Shown: piece after piece, positions 36,011 to 45,185 of the stretch
Position numbering within the stretch: position 1 is the stretch's first letter
Layout of the letters: the number at the start of each line of letters is the position of its first letter
DNA from: Candidatus Cohnella colombiensis
Lineage (GTDB): Bacteria > Bacillota > Bacilli > Paenibacillales > Paenibacillaceae
Direction: 5' to 3'
DNA length: 64,000 nucleotides
NCBI GenBank assembly: GCA_029203125.1
Contig: CP119317.1
Location: 310,001-374,000, forward strand
Made by a program: the position numbers and the translations under genes
Notes under the pieces: generated by a model
The model's database searches: none
The model's input: only the letters and a program-made list of their open reading frames with translations
Told to the model about the DNA's origin: nothing

Positions 36011-37153
36011 ATGAAAATTGTAATTGCGCCTGATTCCTTTAAGGGCTCCTTATCTTCACAGCGTCTGTGTCATGCGATTTCAACAGCGGTCCGCAGCATT
36101 GCCCCTGAGGCTGACGTGATTGAGATCCCCTTGGCTGATGGCGGAGAGGGTACTGTAGTCAATAGTATTCAAGCTACAGGGGGAACGCTTCATAAAGAGA
36201 AGGTAACGGGCCCGATCGGACAAATCGTAGAGGCCACTTATGGCATCTTAGGAAACGGCAAGACCGTGGTCCTTGAAGTTGCGGAAACTTCTGGATTAAC
36301 GCTGGTGCCAGACAAAGAGCGCAATCCGTTAGTTACCTCGAGTTATGGACTGGGTGAATTGATTGGTAGCCTGTTGAATAAAGGTTATCGGGATTTTATT
36401 GTGGGGTTAGGTGGAAGCGCGACCAATGATGGGGGCATGGGAATGTTACGCGCTCTAGGTATCCAATTTCTCGGAGAAGATGGTCAGCCTTTGCCTGAAG
36501 GAGGAGGTTCATTAAATAGATTGGCGGACATTGACGAATTGGGCTTAAATCCAGCTGTGCATGAATCCGTGTTTACAATCGCATGCGATGTCGATAATGT
36601 GCTATGTGGCAGTCAGGGTGCATCCGTTGTGTTCGGTCCACAGAAAGGAGCCACACCTGTAATGATTCAACATCTTGATGCATCGTTAGCGCATTTTGCA
36701 AATTGTGTTTTGCATCAAAAGGGAATTCAGATGCTAGATATCATTGGCGGTGGAGCTGCCGGTGGATTGGGTGCTGCCTTTGTGGCCTTTATGGGTGGGA
36801 AACTGAAATCAGGTATCGATATTATGCTAGAGAATGTGGATTGGGAGTCCACCATTCAGAATGCCGATTTGATCGTCACCGGAGAGGGAAGGTTAGATCA
36901 TCAGACACTATCGGGAAAAGCAATTAAGGGTGTGTGCGATTCGGCGAGAAAGTACCGCATTCCCGTTATCGCATTAGCGGGTTCCGTTGAGCTTACAACA
37001 GAGCAACTGAAACAGTTAGGCGTTACTAGTGCATTTTCCATTGTGCCTGGACCTGTTTCCTTGGATCTTGCGCTTGAGCATGCTTATGAATGGGTTCAAA
37101 AACAGATGCAGCAGGTATTTCAATTATGGACAAGTAGGGTGGAGAACAAATGA
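36011..37153 (+). CDS. Glycerate 2-kinase-type protein (GlxK/GarK family)
   Basis: 380 residues. The N-terminus MKIVIAPDSFKGSLSS and the glycine-rich ADGGEGTV and GLGGSATNDGGMGMLRALG segments are diagnostic of type I glycerate kinases. A further conserved stretch is VTGEGRLDHQTLSGKA. It phosphorylates D-glycerate with ATP, feeding glycolysis. Its last four bases overlap the hydroxyacid dehydrogenase start, so the two form a unit: reduction of hydroxypyruvate (or a relative) to glycerate, then phosphorylation. The AGGAG site lies seven bases before the ATG. Confidence 0.9.
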   Translation: MKIVIAPDSFKGSLSSQRLCHAISTAVRSIAPEADVIEIPLADGGEGTVVNSIQATGGTLHKEKVTGPIGQIVEATYGILGNGKTVVLEVAETSGLTLVPDKERNPLVTSSYGLGELIGSLLNKGYRDFIVGLGGSATNDGGMGMLRALGIQFLGEDGQPLPEGGGSLNRLADIDELGLNPAVHESVFTIACDVDNVLCGSQGASVVFGPQKGATPVMIQHLDASLAHFANCVLHQKGIQMLDIIGGGAAGGLGAAFVAFMGGKLKSGIDIMLENVDWESTIQNADLIVTGEGRLDHQTLSGKAIKGVCDSARKYRIPVIALAGSVELTTEQLKQLGVTSAFSIVPGPVSLDLALEHAYEWVQKQMQQVFQLWTSRVENK

Positions 37154-38109
37154 ATATTGTAGTTCTGGACGGTTACACGTTAAATCCGGGAGATCTAAGC
37201 TGGGGTAGACTGGAAAAGCTGGGGCGAGTGACTGTGTACGATCGAACTCCAGCGAATGAAATTGTCAGCAGATCATCGGAGGCCGATATCATTCTGACGA
37301 ATAAAACGCCGTTGACAGCTGAGACGATTGCCAATCTTCCACGTCTCCGATATATCGGTGTCCTGGCCACTGGGTACAATATAGTAGATATACAAGCAGC
37401 TCAAAAGGCTGACATCTTGGTGACGAACGTACCGGGATATAGCCGTTCCTCGGTGGCGCAGCTCACTTTCGCCTTGCTGCTAGAATTGTGTTTGCATGTA
37501 GGGAAGCACAATGAGGCGATTCATCAGGGGAAATGGGCAAATAGCCCTGACTTTTCCTTCACGGTATCCCCGCTTTCAGAACTGCAGGGTAAAACATTCG
37601 GCGTGGTCGGATTCGGTGACATCGGGCAGGCCGTAGCTCAAATCGCTTTAGCATTCGGCATGCGAGTTGTCGTTGCTTCTCGTACCCGCAAACAGGACAA
37701 TCTAAATGGTCAAATCGAGTGGCTTGACTTACCTGAGCTTCTTTCGACGGCCGACGTTATTAGCCTTCATTGTCCACTCACTGCTAGCACGGAGAGGTTA
37801 ATTCGATATGATACGTTGAAGCAAATGAAGCAGACAGCGTACCTCTTGAATACGTCAAGGGGTGGTTTGGTCGACGAGCTTGATTTGGCAAATGCCCTCA
37901 ATGAGGGTGCGATTGCAGGATGTGGTTTGGATGTTCTCTCATCAGAGCCGCCACAGACATCAAATCCGCTTCTTACCGCTCGGAATTGTATATTAACACC
38001 GCATATCGCATGGGCTTCCAAGGAAGCGCGAATACGGCTTCTAGATATCGCTGTCACTAATGTGGAGGCATTTCTTGAGGGGGATCCAGTCCATTTGGTC
38101 ATCTCATAA
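37150..38109 (+). CDS. D-2-hydroxyacid dehydrogenase (hydroxypyruvate/glyoxylate reductase-like)
   Basis: 319 residues. The NAD(P)-binding motif is GFGDIGQAVA. Catalytic Arg is in NTSRGGLVDE, Glu in SSEPPQTSNP, and His in TPHIAWASKEAR. The residue after strand beta-2 (VVASRTRKQ) is basic, which often means NADPH preference. It overlaps the glycerate kinase gene, so hydroxypyruvate or tartronate semialdehyde-type substrates are likely. A further role in reducing a side-product of glycoside breakdown is possible. It is the last gene before the third importer. Confidence 0.9.
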   Translation: MNIVVLDGYTLNPGDLSWGRLEKLGRVTVYDRTPANEIVSRSSEADIILTNKTPLTAETIANLPRLRYIGVLATGYNIVDIQAAQKADILVTNVPGYSRSSVAQLTFALLLELCLHVGKHNEAIHQGKWANSPDFSFTVSPLSELQGKTFGVVGFGDIGQAVAQIALAFGMRVVVASRTRKQDNLNGQIEWLDLPELLSTADVISLHCPLTASTERLIRYDTLKQMKQTAYLLNTSRGGLVDELDLANALNEGAIAGCGLDVLSSEPPQTSNPLLTARNCILTPHIAWASKEARIRLLDIAVTNVEAFLEGDPVHLVIS

Positions 38110-38159
38110 TATTTTATTATCCATTATGTAAGCCTTTTCATTGATCTCCTAAAATAACT

Positions 38160-38210
38160 ACAGTTTTTCAAAAATAGTCTTACTTTTATGTTCGATTGAA
38201 TTTTTATAAT
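38160..38210 (+). promoter_or_regulatory. Activator-type promoter of the third importer
   Basis: ACAGTTTTTCAAAAATAGT (38160-38178) lies 45 bases before TATAAT (38205-38210). The -35 position reads ACTTTT, so the promoter should need an activator. A 16/19 match of the motif sits at the same distance in front of the promoter of GH127 copy C. Confidence 0.55.
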
Positions 38211-38258
38211 GAAGTTGCAATCGACAAAGTAAGGCTAATTTATGAGGGAGGTCAGAAA

Positions 38259-39683
38259 ATGCACAACATATCAAAAAGAATGTTTACTGCGGTTGTCCTT
38301 ATCATTATGGTTTCAATGCTTGTTGCCGGATGCGGTTCGAACAACAACACCAGTACCAACGGCAGTGCTAGCGCGAATAATGCTGGTAGCTCGGAGACCC
38401 CATCTACGGTCGATTCGAAGAAGGACCCCGTCACCTTGAAGTTCACCTATTGGGGAAGCCCGTACGAAAAAGCTGCAATGGAAGCTGCGGTTGCCAACTT
38501 CGAGAAGAAATATGATTACATCAAGGTTAACGCGCAGCATATTCCTGCAGACTATGAGACTAAATTAACAGCGATGGTTGCCGGTAATGAAGCTCCAGAC
38601 ATCGGATATGTGAGAGACTTCATGGCTTTGCCGCTGGCTGAGGAAGGTAAGCTTCACAATATCTTCGATTTTATTGATCAGGATCCAGAGCTGAATAAGG
38701 AAGATTTTCTAGAACAGGCGTTTATCTATTGGGCACCAGAGAAATCTTTTGGGATGTATACAGCGATGGAGTCATATGGCATGTTCTACAACAAAGAGCT
38801 TTTCAAGGAAGCTGGGGTTGCAGAACTCCCGACCACGGCAGATAAAGCATTAAATTGGGATCAGTTGATCGAAATTGCGAAGAAACTGACACTCGACAAA
38901 AAAGGCAGAAACGCAAATGATCCGAATTTCGATCACAATCAAATCAGACAATATGGAATCAACTTTGCTGCGAACTTCGTCGGTTATATGCCGTTAGTTT
39001 CGTCAGCAGGGGGAGATTACATCTCGGAGGATGGTCAATCATTCGGACTAACGCAACCTGAATCGATTGATATGATTCAAAAGATGTCGGATCTGATCAA
39101 CGTACACCATGTTGCGCCTTCTCCTGCGGAGTCGAAATCCATTCCTGCCGCAGCGGCAAGCATACAGTCTAAACAAGTTGCTATCTTGATGACAGGTCAG
39201 TGGGTACTTCTCGATTTAGGAAAAAGCGGTGTTGATTTTGGCATAGGCATTATGCCGAAAATCAAATATCAGGTGAGTAGCCCGGGCTTCGGAGTGGCAT
39301 CGATATTCCAATCCTCCAAACATCCGGAAGAAGCTTATCTGTTCTGGAAGTGGCTAGCGAATCCAGAAACTTCTATGGATCTTCACGCGAACGGCTTATG
39401 GATGCCACTCATGAAAAAATACTATACGGATCCAGAATTTATTGCGAAATGGGCAGATGTTAAACCTGCACATCCGGACGGATACAAAGAAGCGATCATG
39501 GAAACAGGCTTGAACAACTTCAAAAAGCATCCATCTGCTTATGTGAAGAACTTTGTACGAATCGATTCCATCGTTCAACCCGCAATCGAACGCACCTATT
39601 TCGGCAAAACAACGGCGGAAGATGCGATGAAATCGATTGAGCAGGAAGTTAATGCACTCATTCAAGGCAGATACGATAAGTAA
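38259..39683 (+). CDS. Solute-binding lipoprotein of the third importer
   Basis: I start at ATG 38259 with GGAGG eight bases upstream; the longer frame from 38196 begins inside the promoter. 474 residues with lipobox VAGC, a Ser/Thr/Asn linker and a family-1 binding fold (VTLKFTYWGSPYEKAAMEA). It is distinct from the other two binding proteins. The gene lies between the hydroxyacid dehydrogenase and its permeases, and just before a response regulator and sensor kinase pair that probably controls it. Confidence 0.9.
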   Translation: MHNISKRMFTAVVLIIMVSMLVAGCGSNNNTSTNGSASANNAGSSETPSTVDSKKDPVTLKFTYWGSPYEKAAMEAAVANFEKKYDYIKVNAQHIPADYETKLTAMVAGNEAPDIGYVRDFMALPLAEEGKLHNIFDFIDQDPELNKEDFLEQAFIYWAPEKSFGMYTAMESYGMFYNKELFKEAGVAELPTTADKALNWDQLIEIAKKLTLDKKGRNANDPNFDHNQIRQYGINFAANFVGYMPLVSSAGGDYISEDGQSFGLTQPESIDMIQKMSDLINVHHVAPSPAESKSIPAAAASIQSKQVAILMTGQWVLLDLGKSGVDFGIGIMPKIKYQVSSPGFGVASIFQSSKHPEEAYLFWKWLANPETSMDLHANGLWMPLMKKYYTDPEFIAKWADVKPAHPDGYKEAIMETGLNNFKKHPSAYVKNFVRIDSIVQPAIERTYFGKTTAEDAMKSIEQEVNALIQGRYDK

Positions 39684-39698
39684 TTCACTCCAACATAT

Positions 39699-39728
39699 AG
39701 AGGGTTGTGTATTTCCAACCCTCTTTTC
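39699..39728 (+). terminator. Partial terminator between binding protein and permease
   Basis: AGAGGGTTG (39699-39707) pairs with CAACCCTCT (39716-39724) and is followed by TTTT. Such leaky terminators keep permease levels below those of the binding protein. Confidence 0.7.
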
Positions 39729-39749
39729 GTATGAAAGCAGGTGTAAACC

Positions 39750-40685
39750 ATGAGCGAAGCCGCATCTAGAACAAGACCAAGATGGAAAAAATTCCGTATA
39801 CCTGCCACTAAGAAAAACCTGTTTTATGGTTTAATGTTTACTTCTCCCGCCGTACTAGGATTTATTCTTTTCGCTGCAGGTCCGATGTTGGCAAGCTTGG
39901 TCATGAGCTTTACCAATTATTCTGTTATCGGTGATGTGAAATTTATTGGCTTTGACAATTATACGCGTCTGTTTACTGGCGAGGCTCCATTTTATTTCAA
40001 ATCGATAATGGTAACCGTGTACCTTGTCGTTTTAAACGTGCCTTTAGGCATTATTGGAGCTTTCTTGGTTGCGTTGTTATTAAATAATAAAGTTCGCGGT
40101 TGGTCGATTCTCAGATTGGTTTATTACATTCCGACGATCGTTCCTATAGTCGCTTCCGCCATGATCTGGATGTGGATGATGAACCCGGACTTTGGCCTCC
40201 TTAATTATTTGCTTGAAGAGCTGCATTTACCGACCAGCAAATGGCTTTTCGGTGAAGATTCGGTTATTCCATCACTGGTCATGATGGCTGTGTGGTCAAC
40301 CGGCAACATAATGGTCGTTTTCCTAGCTGGTTTACAGGGAGTTCCCCATCACCTGTTTGAAGCGATTGAAATCGATGGCGGAGGTACATTTAGAAAGCTG
40401 ATACATGTAACCTTACCTTTGATGACGCCGATTATCTTTTTCAATGCTGTTATGCATATGATCGCCAGCATGCAAACCTTTTTGCAGGCGTACATCATTA
40501 CAGATGGCGGTCCAAATAACTCGAGTTTATTCTATGTCTATTACTTGTACCGTGAAGCTTTCACGTTCCAGAATATAGGTGGATCAACAGCAATGGCATG
40601 GGTTCTATTCGTAGGGATTGCCACGATGACGGGGCTAGCATTCCTCACCTCTAAAAAATGGGTGTTTTACGAGGGGGATGACTAA
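39750..40685 (+). CDS. Sugar ABC transporter permease (MalF/UgpA type), third importer
   Basis: 311 residues, six membrane segments after a basic N-terminus. EAA loop EAIEIDGGGTFRKLIHVTLP lies near residue 205. The stop overlaps the next ATG by one base, coupling it to its partner. The family is clear. With the nearby GH127 copies, an arabinofuranosyl-oligosaccharide is a plausible load. Confidence 0.9.
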   Translation: MSEAASRTRPRWKKFRIPATKKNLFYGLMFTSPAVLGFILFAAGPMLASLVMSFTNYSVIGDVKFIGFDNYTRLFTGEAPFYFKSIMVTVYLVVLNVPLGIIGAFLVALLLNNKVRGWSILRLVYYIPTIVPIVASAMIWMWMMNPDFGLLNYLLEELHLPTSKWLFGEDSVIPSLVMMAVWSTGNIMVVFLAGLQGVPHHLFEAIEIDGGGTFRKLIHVTLPLMTPIIFFNAVMHMIASMQTFLQAYIITDGGPNNSSLFYVYYLYREAFTFQNIGGSTAMAWVLFVGIATMTGLAFLTSKKWVFYEGDD

Positions 40686-41548
40686 TGAGACCGATCAAGG
40701 TGAAAACAATTCAAAGAATTCTGTTATACGTCATCCTATATGGCGGAGCGGCCATCTGTATCGTGCCATTCTACTGGCTGGTGCGCAGTTCTCTTATGGA
40801 TATGAATCAAATTTTCGAGTATCCGCTTGTGTTTTTCCCGGATCCCTTTAAGTGGGATAATTACATTGAAGCTCTTACAGCGCTACCTTTCGGGCGCTAC
40901 TTTATCAATACATTTACGATCGTCATTCTCAGTGTTGCCGGAATTATTGTATCGTGTTCATTAAGCGCTTATGGCTTATCTAGAATTCAATGGCGGGGCA
41001 GAGAAATTGTATTTGCACTCATTATGTCGAGCATTATGCTTCCGTATTTCGCCACCTTGATTCCAAGCTTTGTTATGTGGAAATATCTTGGTTTCGTTAA
41101 TACGTACATTCCTTTGATCTTACCTTCATGGTTTGGGGTAGGGGTCGCCAGCGTGTTTGGAGGAGGAATGTTTAATATTTTCTTACTCAGACAGTTCTTT
41201 AAGTCTTTGCCCAAGGAACTGGATGAAGCGGCATTTATGGATGGAGCAGGTCATTTCACGATCTACCGAAAGGTTATCCTTCCATTATCTAAACCTGCTC
41301 TAATTTCGACAGGTTTGTTCACATTCTTGAATACGTGGAATGATTTCATCGGGCCACTAATCTTTCTTAATGGGGAACAGAAGTATACGTTACAGCTTGG
41401 TCTTCGCACGTTCATTGGCATGTATGCCTCACAATGGCATCTTCTGATGGCAGCGGCTACCGTTGTTGTCTTACCGGTCATCATCATCTTTATGTTTGGC
41501 CAAAGATACTTCGTTGAAGGGATTGCCACTACAGGGATCAAAGGCTGA
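40685..41548 (+). CDS. Carbohydrate ABC transporter permease (MalG type), third importer
   Basis: 287 residues. EAA loop EAAFMDGAGHFTIYRKVILP near residue 180. It contains the usual YFINTF and SLSAYGLSRIQWRG elements. It is the last importer gene; a hairpin with a T-run follows, and the response regulator starts 82 bases later. Confidence 0.9.
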   Translation: MRPIKVKTIQRILLYVILYGGAAICIVPFYWLVRSSLMDMNQIFEYPLVFFPDPFKWDNYIEALTALPFGRYFINTFTIVILSVAGIIVSCSLSAYGLSRIQWRGREIVFALIMSSIMLPYFATLIPSFVMWKYLGFVNTYIPLILPSWFGVGVASVFGGGMFNIFLLRQFFKSLPKELDEAAFMDGAGHFTIYRKVILPLSKPALISTGLFTFLNTWNDFIGPLIFLNGEQKYTLQLGLRTFIGMYASQWHLLMAAATVVVLPVIIIFMFGQRYFVEGIATTGIKG

Positions 41549-41560
41549 TAGAATATTTTG

Positions 41561-41593
41561 CCCGCCTAAATATAGGCGGGTTGTAGTATTTTT
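41561..41593 (+). terminator. Terminator after the third importer
   Basis: CCCGCCTA pairs with TAGGCGGG around a short loop, with TTTTT a few bases later. Imperfect T-run, so readthrough into the two-component genes is possible. Confidence 0.6.
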
Positions 41594-41630
41594 GTGATTG
41601 AATTTACACTATCATTTTCGAATAGGTGAA

Positions 41631-43250
41631 ATGATGATAAAGATGCTGATTGTTGATGACGAGCAGGGACAAGTAAGAGAGCTCGTAGACATCGTTAGTG
41701 CACTCAGACCCGATTTTGAGGTGAAAGGTGTTAATTCAGGTGCAGAAGCGCTCAAGCTCATCCGAAGTCATGAATTTGATGTCGTTATGACCGATATTCG
41801 CATGCCGCAAATGGATGGTCTTGAATTGATTCGGCATATTCTGCAAGTCAAGAATGATATGTTGCTTGTCATCTTAAGCGGCTTTGGTGATTTTCAGTAT
41901 GCTAAGAAAGCCATTGAATATGGCGTTATTGAATATTTAGTAAAACCCGTCTCCAAAAAGAGTCTACTGCAATTGTTCGAACGGATTGTTAAAGCTAGAG
42001 ACGAGAAGAAACTGCTGCAGGAAGGACAAAACAGCCTTCATCGGCAGTTGGAGCAGTCGTTGCCGATTTATATGGAGCACCAGCTAAATAAGTGGGTACT
42101 CGGTGAGATGAACGATAACGAACTTCAAGAAATATCCGATTTATTACCTGATCAAGGCAGGGGAATTGTGATGGTCAGCGAAGTCGGAAGGGTTAAAGGG
42201 ATGTCTGGGCAGTATACCTCTTCACAGCTCAAAAGCATGATGGATCAGGTGAACGTCTTACTATTAAACACATTACAATCGGTAGGGCACACACTCATGT
42301 TTACGCTAATGTCTCATAATAAACGAATGGTATTCGTCACACATGCGGAGCATCCTGTAAAGCTCCAAACCGAAAATTTGATCAAGCTATTGATTCCAGC
42401 CATCGATCAAATCGAGAACGAGTTGAAGATAACCCTCACGATCGGCATCAGCAATCCGTCCGATCATGTCTTCAGAGATATCCAAACCCAGTTTGAGCAG
42501 AGTGTAAGAGCGTTGGACTACAGTTTCTTCAGAAGAGACGAGAAATGCATTCCTTTCAATACAATACGGATGGAATCAGCGAAAGGTCAATTAAACCTGT
42601 ACGAGCTGGAAAATAAATTGACCGTTGAGATTAATCTCGGGAATCTGGCCACCATCTATGGAATTCTTAACGAAACCTTCGATCAATTAAACCGCACCAC
42701 TCTGATGCTCCGACCTGTTCAAATCAAAGAATACTGCATATATATTGTGCTAAATCTCGTTGAGAAAATAAAGCTAGCCATTCCTGACGATCAATTGGAG
42801 GAGCTGACGAAGCGATATTCGAGCCAACTCTATGAGAGCGAGAAATGCGAAGAGATCAGAAGAGTGATGAAATTGATTATGGACGAGCTAGTCGGTTTCT
42901 GGACAAAACGGGATATGTATAAAAATGAGTATTTGATTCAGCAATGCAAAACGTATATTGAGCAAAATTATATGAAGGATCTTTCACTGGAAGCCATCGC
43001 CAGCCATGTTCATTTTAACCCGTCGTACTTAAGTAACTTATTCAAAACATATGGCGGAATTGGATACTCGGAATACTTGACCAAAGTTCGGATCGAGAAG
43101 GCGCAACATTTATTGCAAAGCTCAAATTTAAAAATATACGAAATCTCCTCCATGGTCGGATATAGCGATTCTACTTATTTTATCAAGATGTTCAAAAAAG
43201 AGACTGGGATTTCCCCCAACAGATTTAGGAAAATGCACAAGGTTAATTAA
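41631..43250 (+). CDS. YesN-type response regulator with AraC output domain
   Basis: I start at ATG 41631 after AGGTGA. 539 residues: receiver domain (about 1-125) with Asp9-Asp10, phospho-acceptor Asp55 (MTDIRMPQ) and the lysine in YLVKPVS; a central linker; and an AraC DNA-binding domain at the C-terminus (about 440-539; LEAIASHVHFNPSYLSNLFK, then YEISSMVGYSDSTYFIKMFK). It should be phosphorylated by the kinase encoded next door, 11 bases downstream, and then activate sugar-use genes. The paired motifs at 38160 and 45091 are candidate sites. Confidence 0.9.
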   Translation: MMIKMLIVDDEQGQVRELVDIVSALRPDFEVKGVNSGAEALKLIRSHEFDVVMTDIRMPQMDGLELIRHILQVKNDMLLVILSGFGDFQYAKKAIEYGVIEYLVKPVSKKSLLQLFERIVKARDEKKLLQEGQNSLHRQLEQSLPIYMEHQLNKWVLGEMNDNELQEISDLLPDQGRGIVMVSEVGRVKGMSGQYTSSQLKSMMDQVNVLLLNTLQSVGHTLMFTLMSHNKRMVFVTHAEHPVKLQTENLIKLLIPAIDQIENELKITLTIGISNPSDHVFRDIQTQFEQSVRALDYSFFRRDEKCIPFNTIRMESAKGQLNLYELENKLTVEINLGNLATIYGILNETFDQLNRTTLMLRPVQIKEYCIYIVLNLVEKIKLAIPDDQLEELTKRYSSQLYESEKCEEIRRVMKLIMDELVGFWTKRDMYKNEYLIQQCKTYIEQNYMKDLSLEAIASHVHFNPSYLSNLFKTYGGIGYSEYLTKVRIEKAQHLLQSSNLKIYEISSMVGYSDSTYFIKMFKKETGISPNRFRKMHKVN

Positions 43251-43261
43251 GGGGTTGCATA

Positions 43262-45076
43262 ATGAATAAATTATGGAATATATGGGTCAATCTTGGAATC
43301 AAGGAACGATTGCTCTTCACGAATATTTTGCTAATAACGATTCCATTAATCATGATTGGCATCCAATATTATGGGGCTTCAAAATCGATGGTTGACAATA
43401 TCGCTCGCAAAAACCTTCATGAAACGATAGTGAAGAATAATGAGATTATAGATTCAAAATTAGAGCAAATTAAGGAGTATATATTAGGTTTTGCGGTAGA
43501 TAAGGATCTTGAGGAGCTACTTTCGATAACGTACGATTCAAACGACGAATATGCCATGTATTTATTGGACCAGGAGATTAGCAACATCTTGAATAAATAT
43601 TTTTTACATTCTTCCGACATCTATTCTGTGTATTTGGTGACAGAGCCTTATATATTCGGAAACAGCTCGGCTAGAGGATACCTTCCTAAGCAAACCTTTC
43701 ATCAAACGGATCTCTATGAACAAGCAATTAAAGCAGACGGAAAGCTAACCTGGGCGCCTACTTATTCTTTCGTGGATATGTTCAAACAGCCTCAGATGTC
43801 TAGTGTCAGCTTTGATTATAGTCGAATGTTCTCCGCGATTAAGCTGCTGAATCATGTTGACTTCACCTACAAGAGAGAAGACATACCTGATGCGCAGAAA
43901 GGGGAAAGCCCGGTTTTACTCGTTAATTTCAATGATCTCTTCTTTAATAAAATATTTGAGAACAATATTCCAATTAACAATATGTACTACTTTGTCATCT
44001 CGAAGGACGGTCATTATATTACGCATCAAGATAAAGAGAAGTTAGGACAGAAAGTCAATTTCGAATGGTTGGACAAAGTAGTTAGCGAAGGCTCGGGAAT
44101 AGACACAGTCAATATAGATGGACAACGAATGATCATTACGTACGATACGTCCAAGACGACGGAATGGATTTCGGTATTTGCCGTTCGTGAGGATTTCATC
44201 GTTACAGACATGATTCCTGTTATACGAACGAATTTGTTCTCTGCTGTCATCGTGCTCATTATCATTTCACTATTCATCTCCATTCTAGTTTCCACAACGA
44301 TCACTCGTCCAATTCGGACATTAAATGCAGCCATAAGCCAAGTGGGATATGGAAATTTTAATTTGATCGTTCCGGAGAAAGGAAGTCTCGAGTTCCGCAA
44401 ACTGATATACAAATTTAATAGTATGAACGGAAAGATTCAAAACCTCATCGAAGAGAACTATAAGAGCACAATTATGAAAAAAGAAGCAGAAATCAAAGCG
44501 CTCAATTTGCAACTGAATCCTCACTTTATGTATAACACATTAAATATTATTAATTTGAAGCTCATCAAGAACGGACAGGACGAAACCAGCGATATTATTA
44601 TGAGCTTATCGACGATGTTGAAGTATTCGCTGGAAACGGGGAAGGATGTCATCCTGCTTGAAAGAGATTTGAATTATACAAAAAGCTATATTCATATTAT
44701 GGAGACTCGATTTGAGGGGAAATTCAAAGTGGAGTATCATATCGATCCAAGGTTATACGAGTTCTATGTTCCGAAGTTTTTCCTGCAGCCTCTTGTCGAG
44801 AATGCGCTCATTCATGGATTTAATGGTTTGAAGCGAGTCGGAACATTGAAAATCTCCGGATGGTTCCAGGACGATAATCGTTATTTCTGCGTCGAGGACA
44901 ATGGGGTCGGTATTAGTGAGGATAAGCTGCGTGAACTATTGGATGAGAACTCTTCCTCTATCGGCATAAATAATGTGCGAGACCGGATTCGAATCATCTA
45001 CGGGGAACAGATTGATTTTACGATCGAATCGGAAGTGTCCGTAGGTACGAAAGTGATTATCCAATTGCCGAAATAA
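43262..45076 (+). CDS. YesM-type sensor histidine kinase
   Basis: 604 residues with two membrane segments (about 20-40 and 320-345) flanking a large extracellular dCache-type sensor. A HAMP domain follows (TITRPIRTLNAAISQ). The phospho-acceptor is His421 (LNPHFMYNTLN), in a HisKA_6/His_kinase domain, with an HATPase domain at the C-terminus (VENALIHGF, EDNGVGISEDKL). The sensor may respond to the binding protein or to free sugar. It is co-transcribed with the response regulator. Confidence 0.9.
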   Translation: MNKLWNIWVNLGIKERLLFTNILLITIPLIMIGIQYYGASKSMVDNIARKNLHETIVKNNEIIDSKLEQIKEYILGFAVDKDLEELLSITYDSNDEYAMYLLDQEISNILNKYFLHSSDIYSVYLVTEPYIFGNSSARGYLPKQTFHQTDLYEQAIKADGKLTWAPTYSFVDMFKQPQMSSVSFDYSRMFSAIKLLNHVDFTYKREDIPDAQKGESPVLLVNFNDLFFNKIFENNIPINNMYYFVISKDGHYITHQDKEKLGQKVNFEWLDKVVSEGSGIDTVNIDGQRMIITYDTSKTTEWISVFAVREDFIVTDMIPVIRTNLFSAVIVLIIISLFISILVSTTITRPIRTLNAAISQVGYGNFNLIVPEKGSLEFRKLIYKFNSMNGKIQNLIEENYKSTIMKKEAEIKALNLQLNPHFMYNTLNIINLKLIKNGQDETSDIIMSLSTMLKYSLETGKDVILLERDLNYTKSYIHIMETRFEGKFKVEYHIDPRLYEFYVPKFFLQPLVENALIHGFNGLKRVGTLKISGWFQDDNRYFCVEDNGVGISEDKLRELLDENSSSIGINNVRDRIRIIYGEQIDFTIESEVSVGTKVIIQLPK

Positions 45077-45090
45077 AAGCTAAAGATAGT

Positions 45091-45141
45091 ACAGCTTTTT
45101 AAAAAAAGTGTGATTTTTCGAACGGATTTATTCCCTATAAT
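45091..45141 (+). promoter_or_regulatory. Activator-type promoter of GH127 copy C
   Basis: ACAGCTTTTTAAAAAAAGT (45091-45109) lies exactly 45 bases before TATAAT (45136-45141), as at 38160-38210. The -35 position reads ATTTTT. A shared activator, probably the adjacent YesN-type regulator, is implied. Confidence 0.55.
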
Positions 45142-45185
45142 CATAATGAATTCCACAGTTGTGTTTCTTCAAAGGGGGTAAATCA

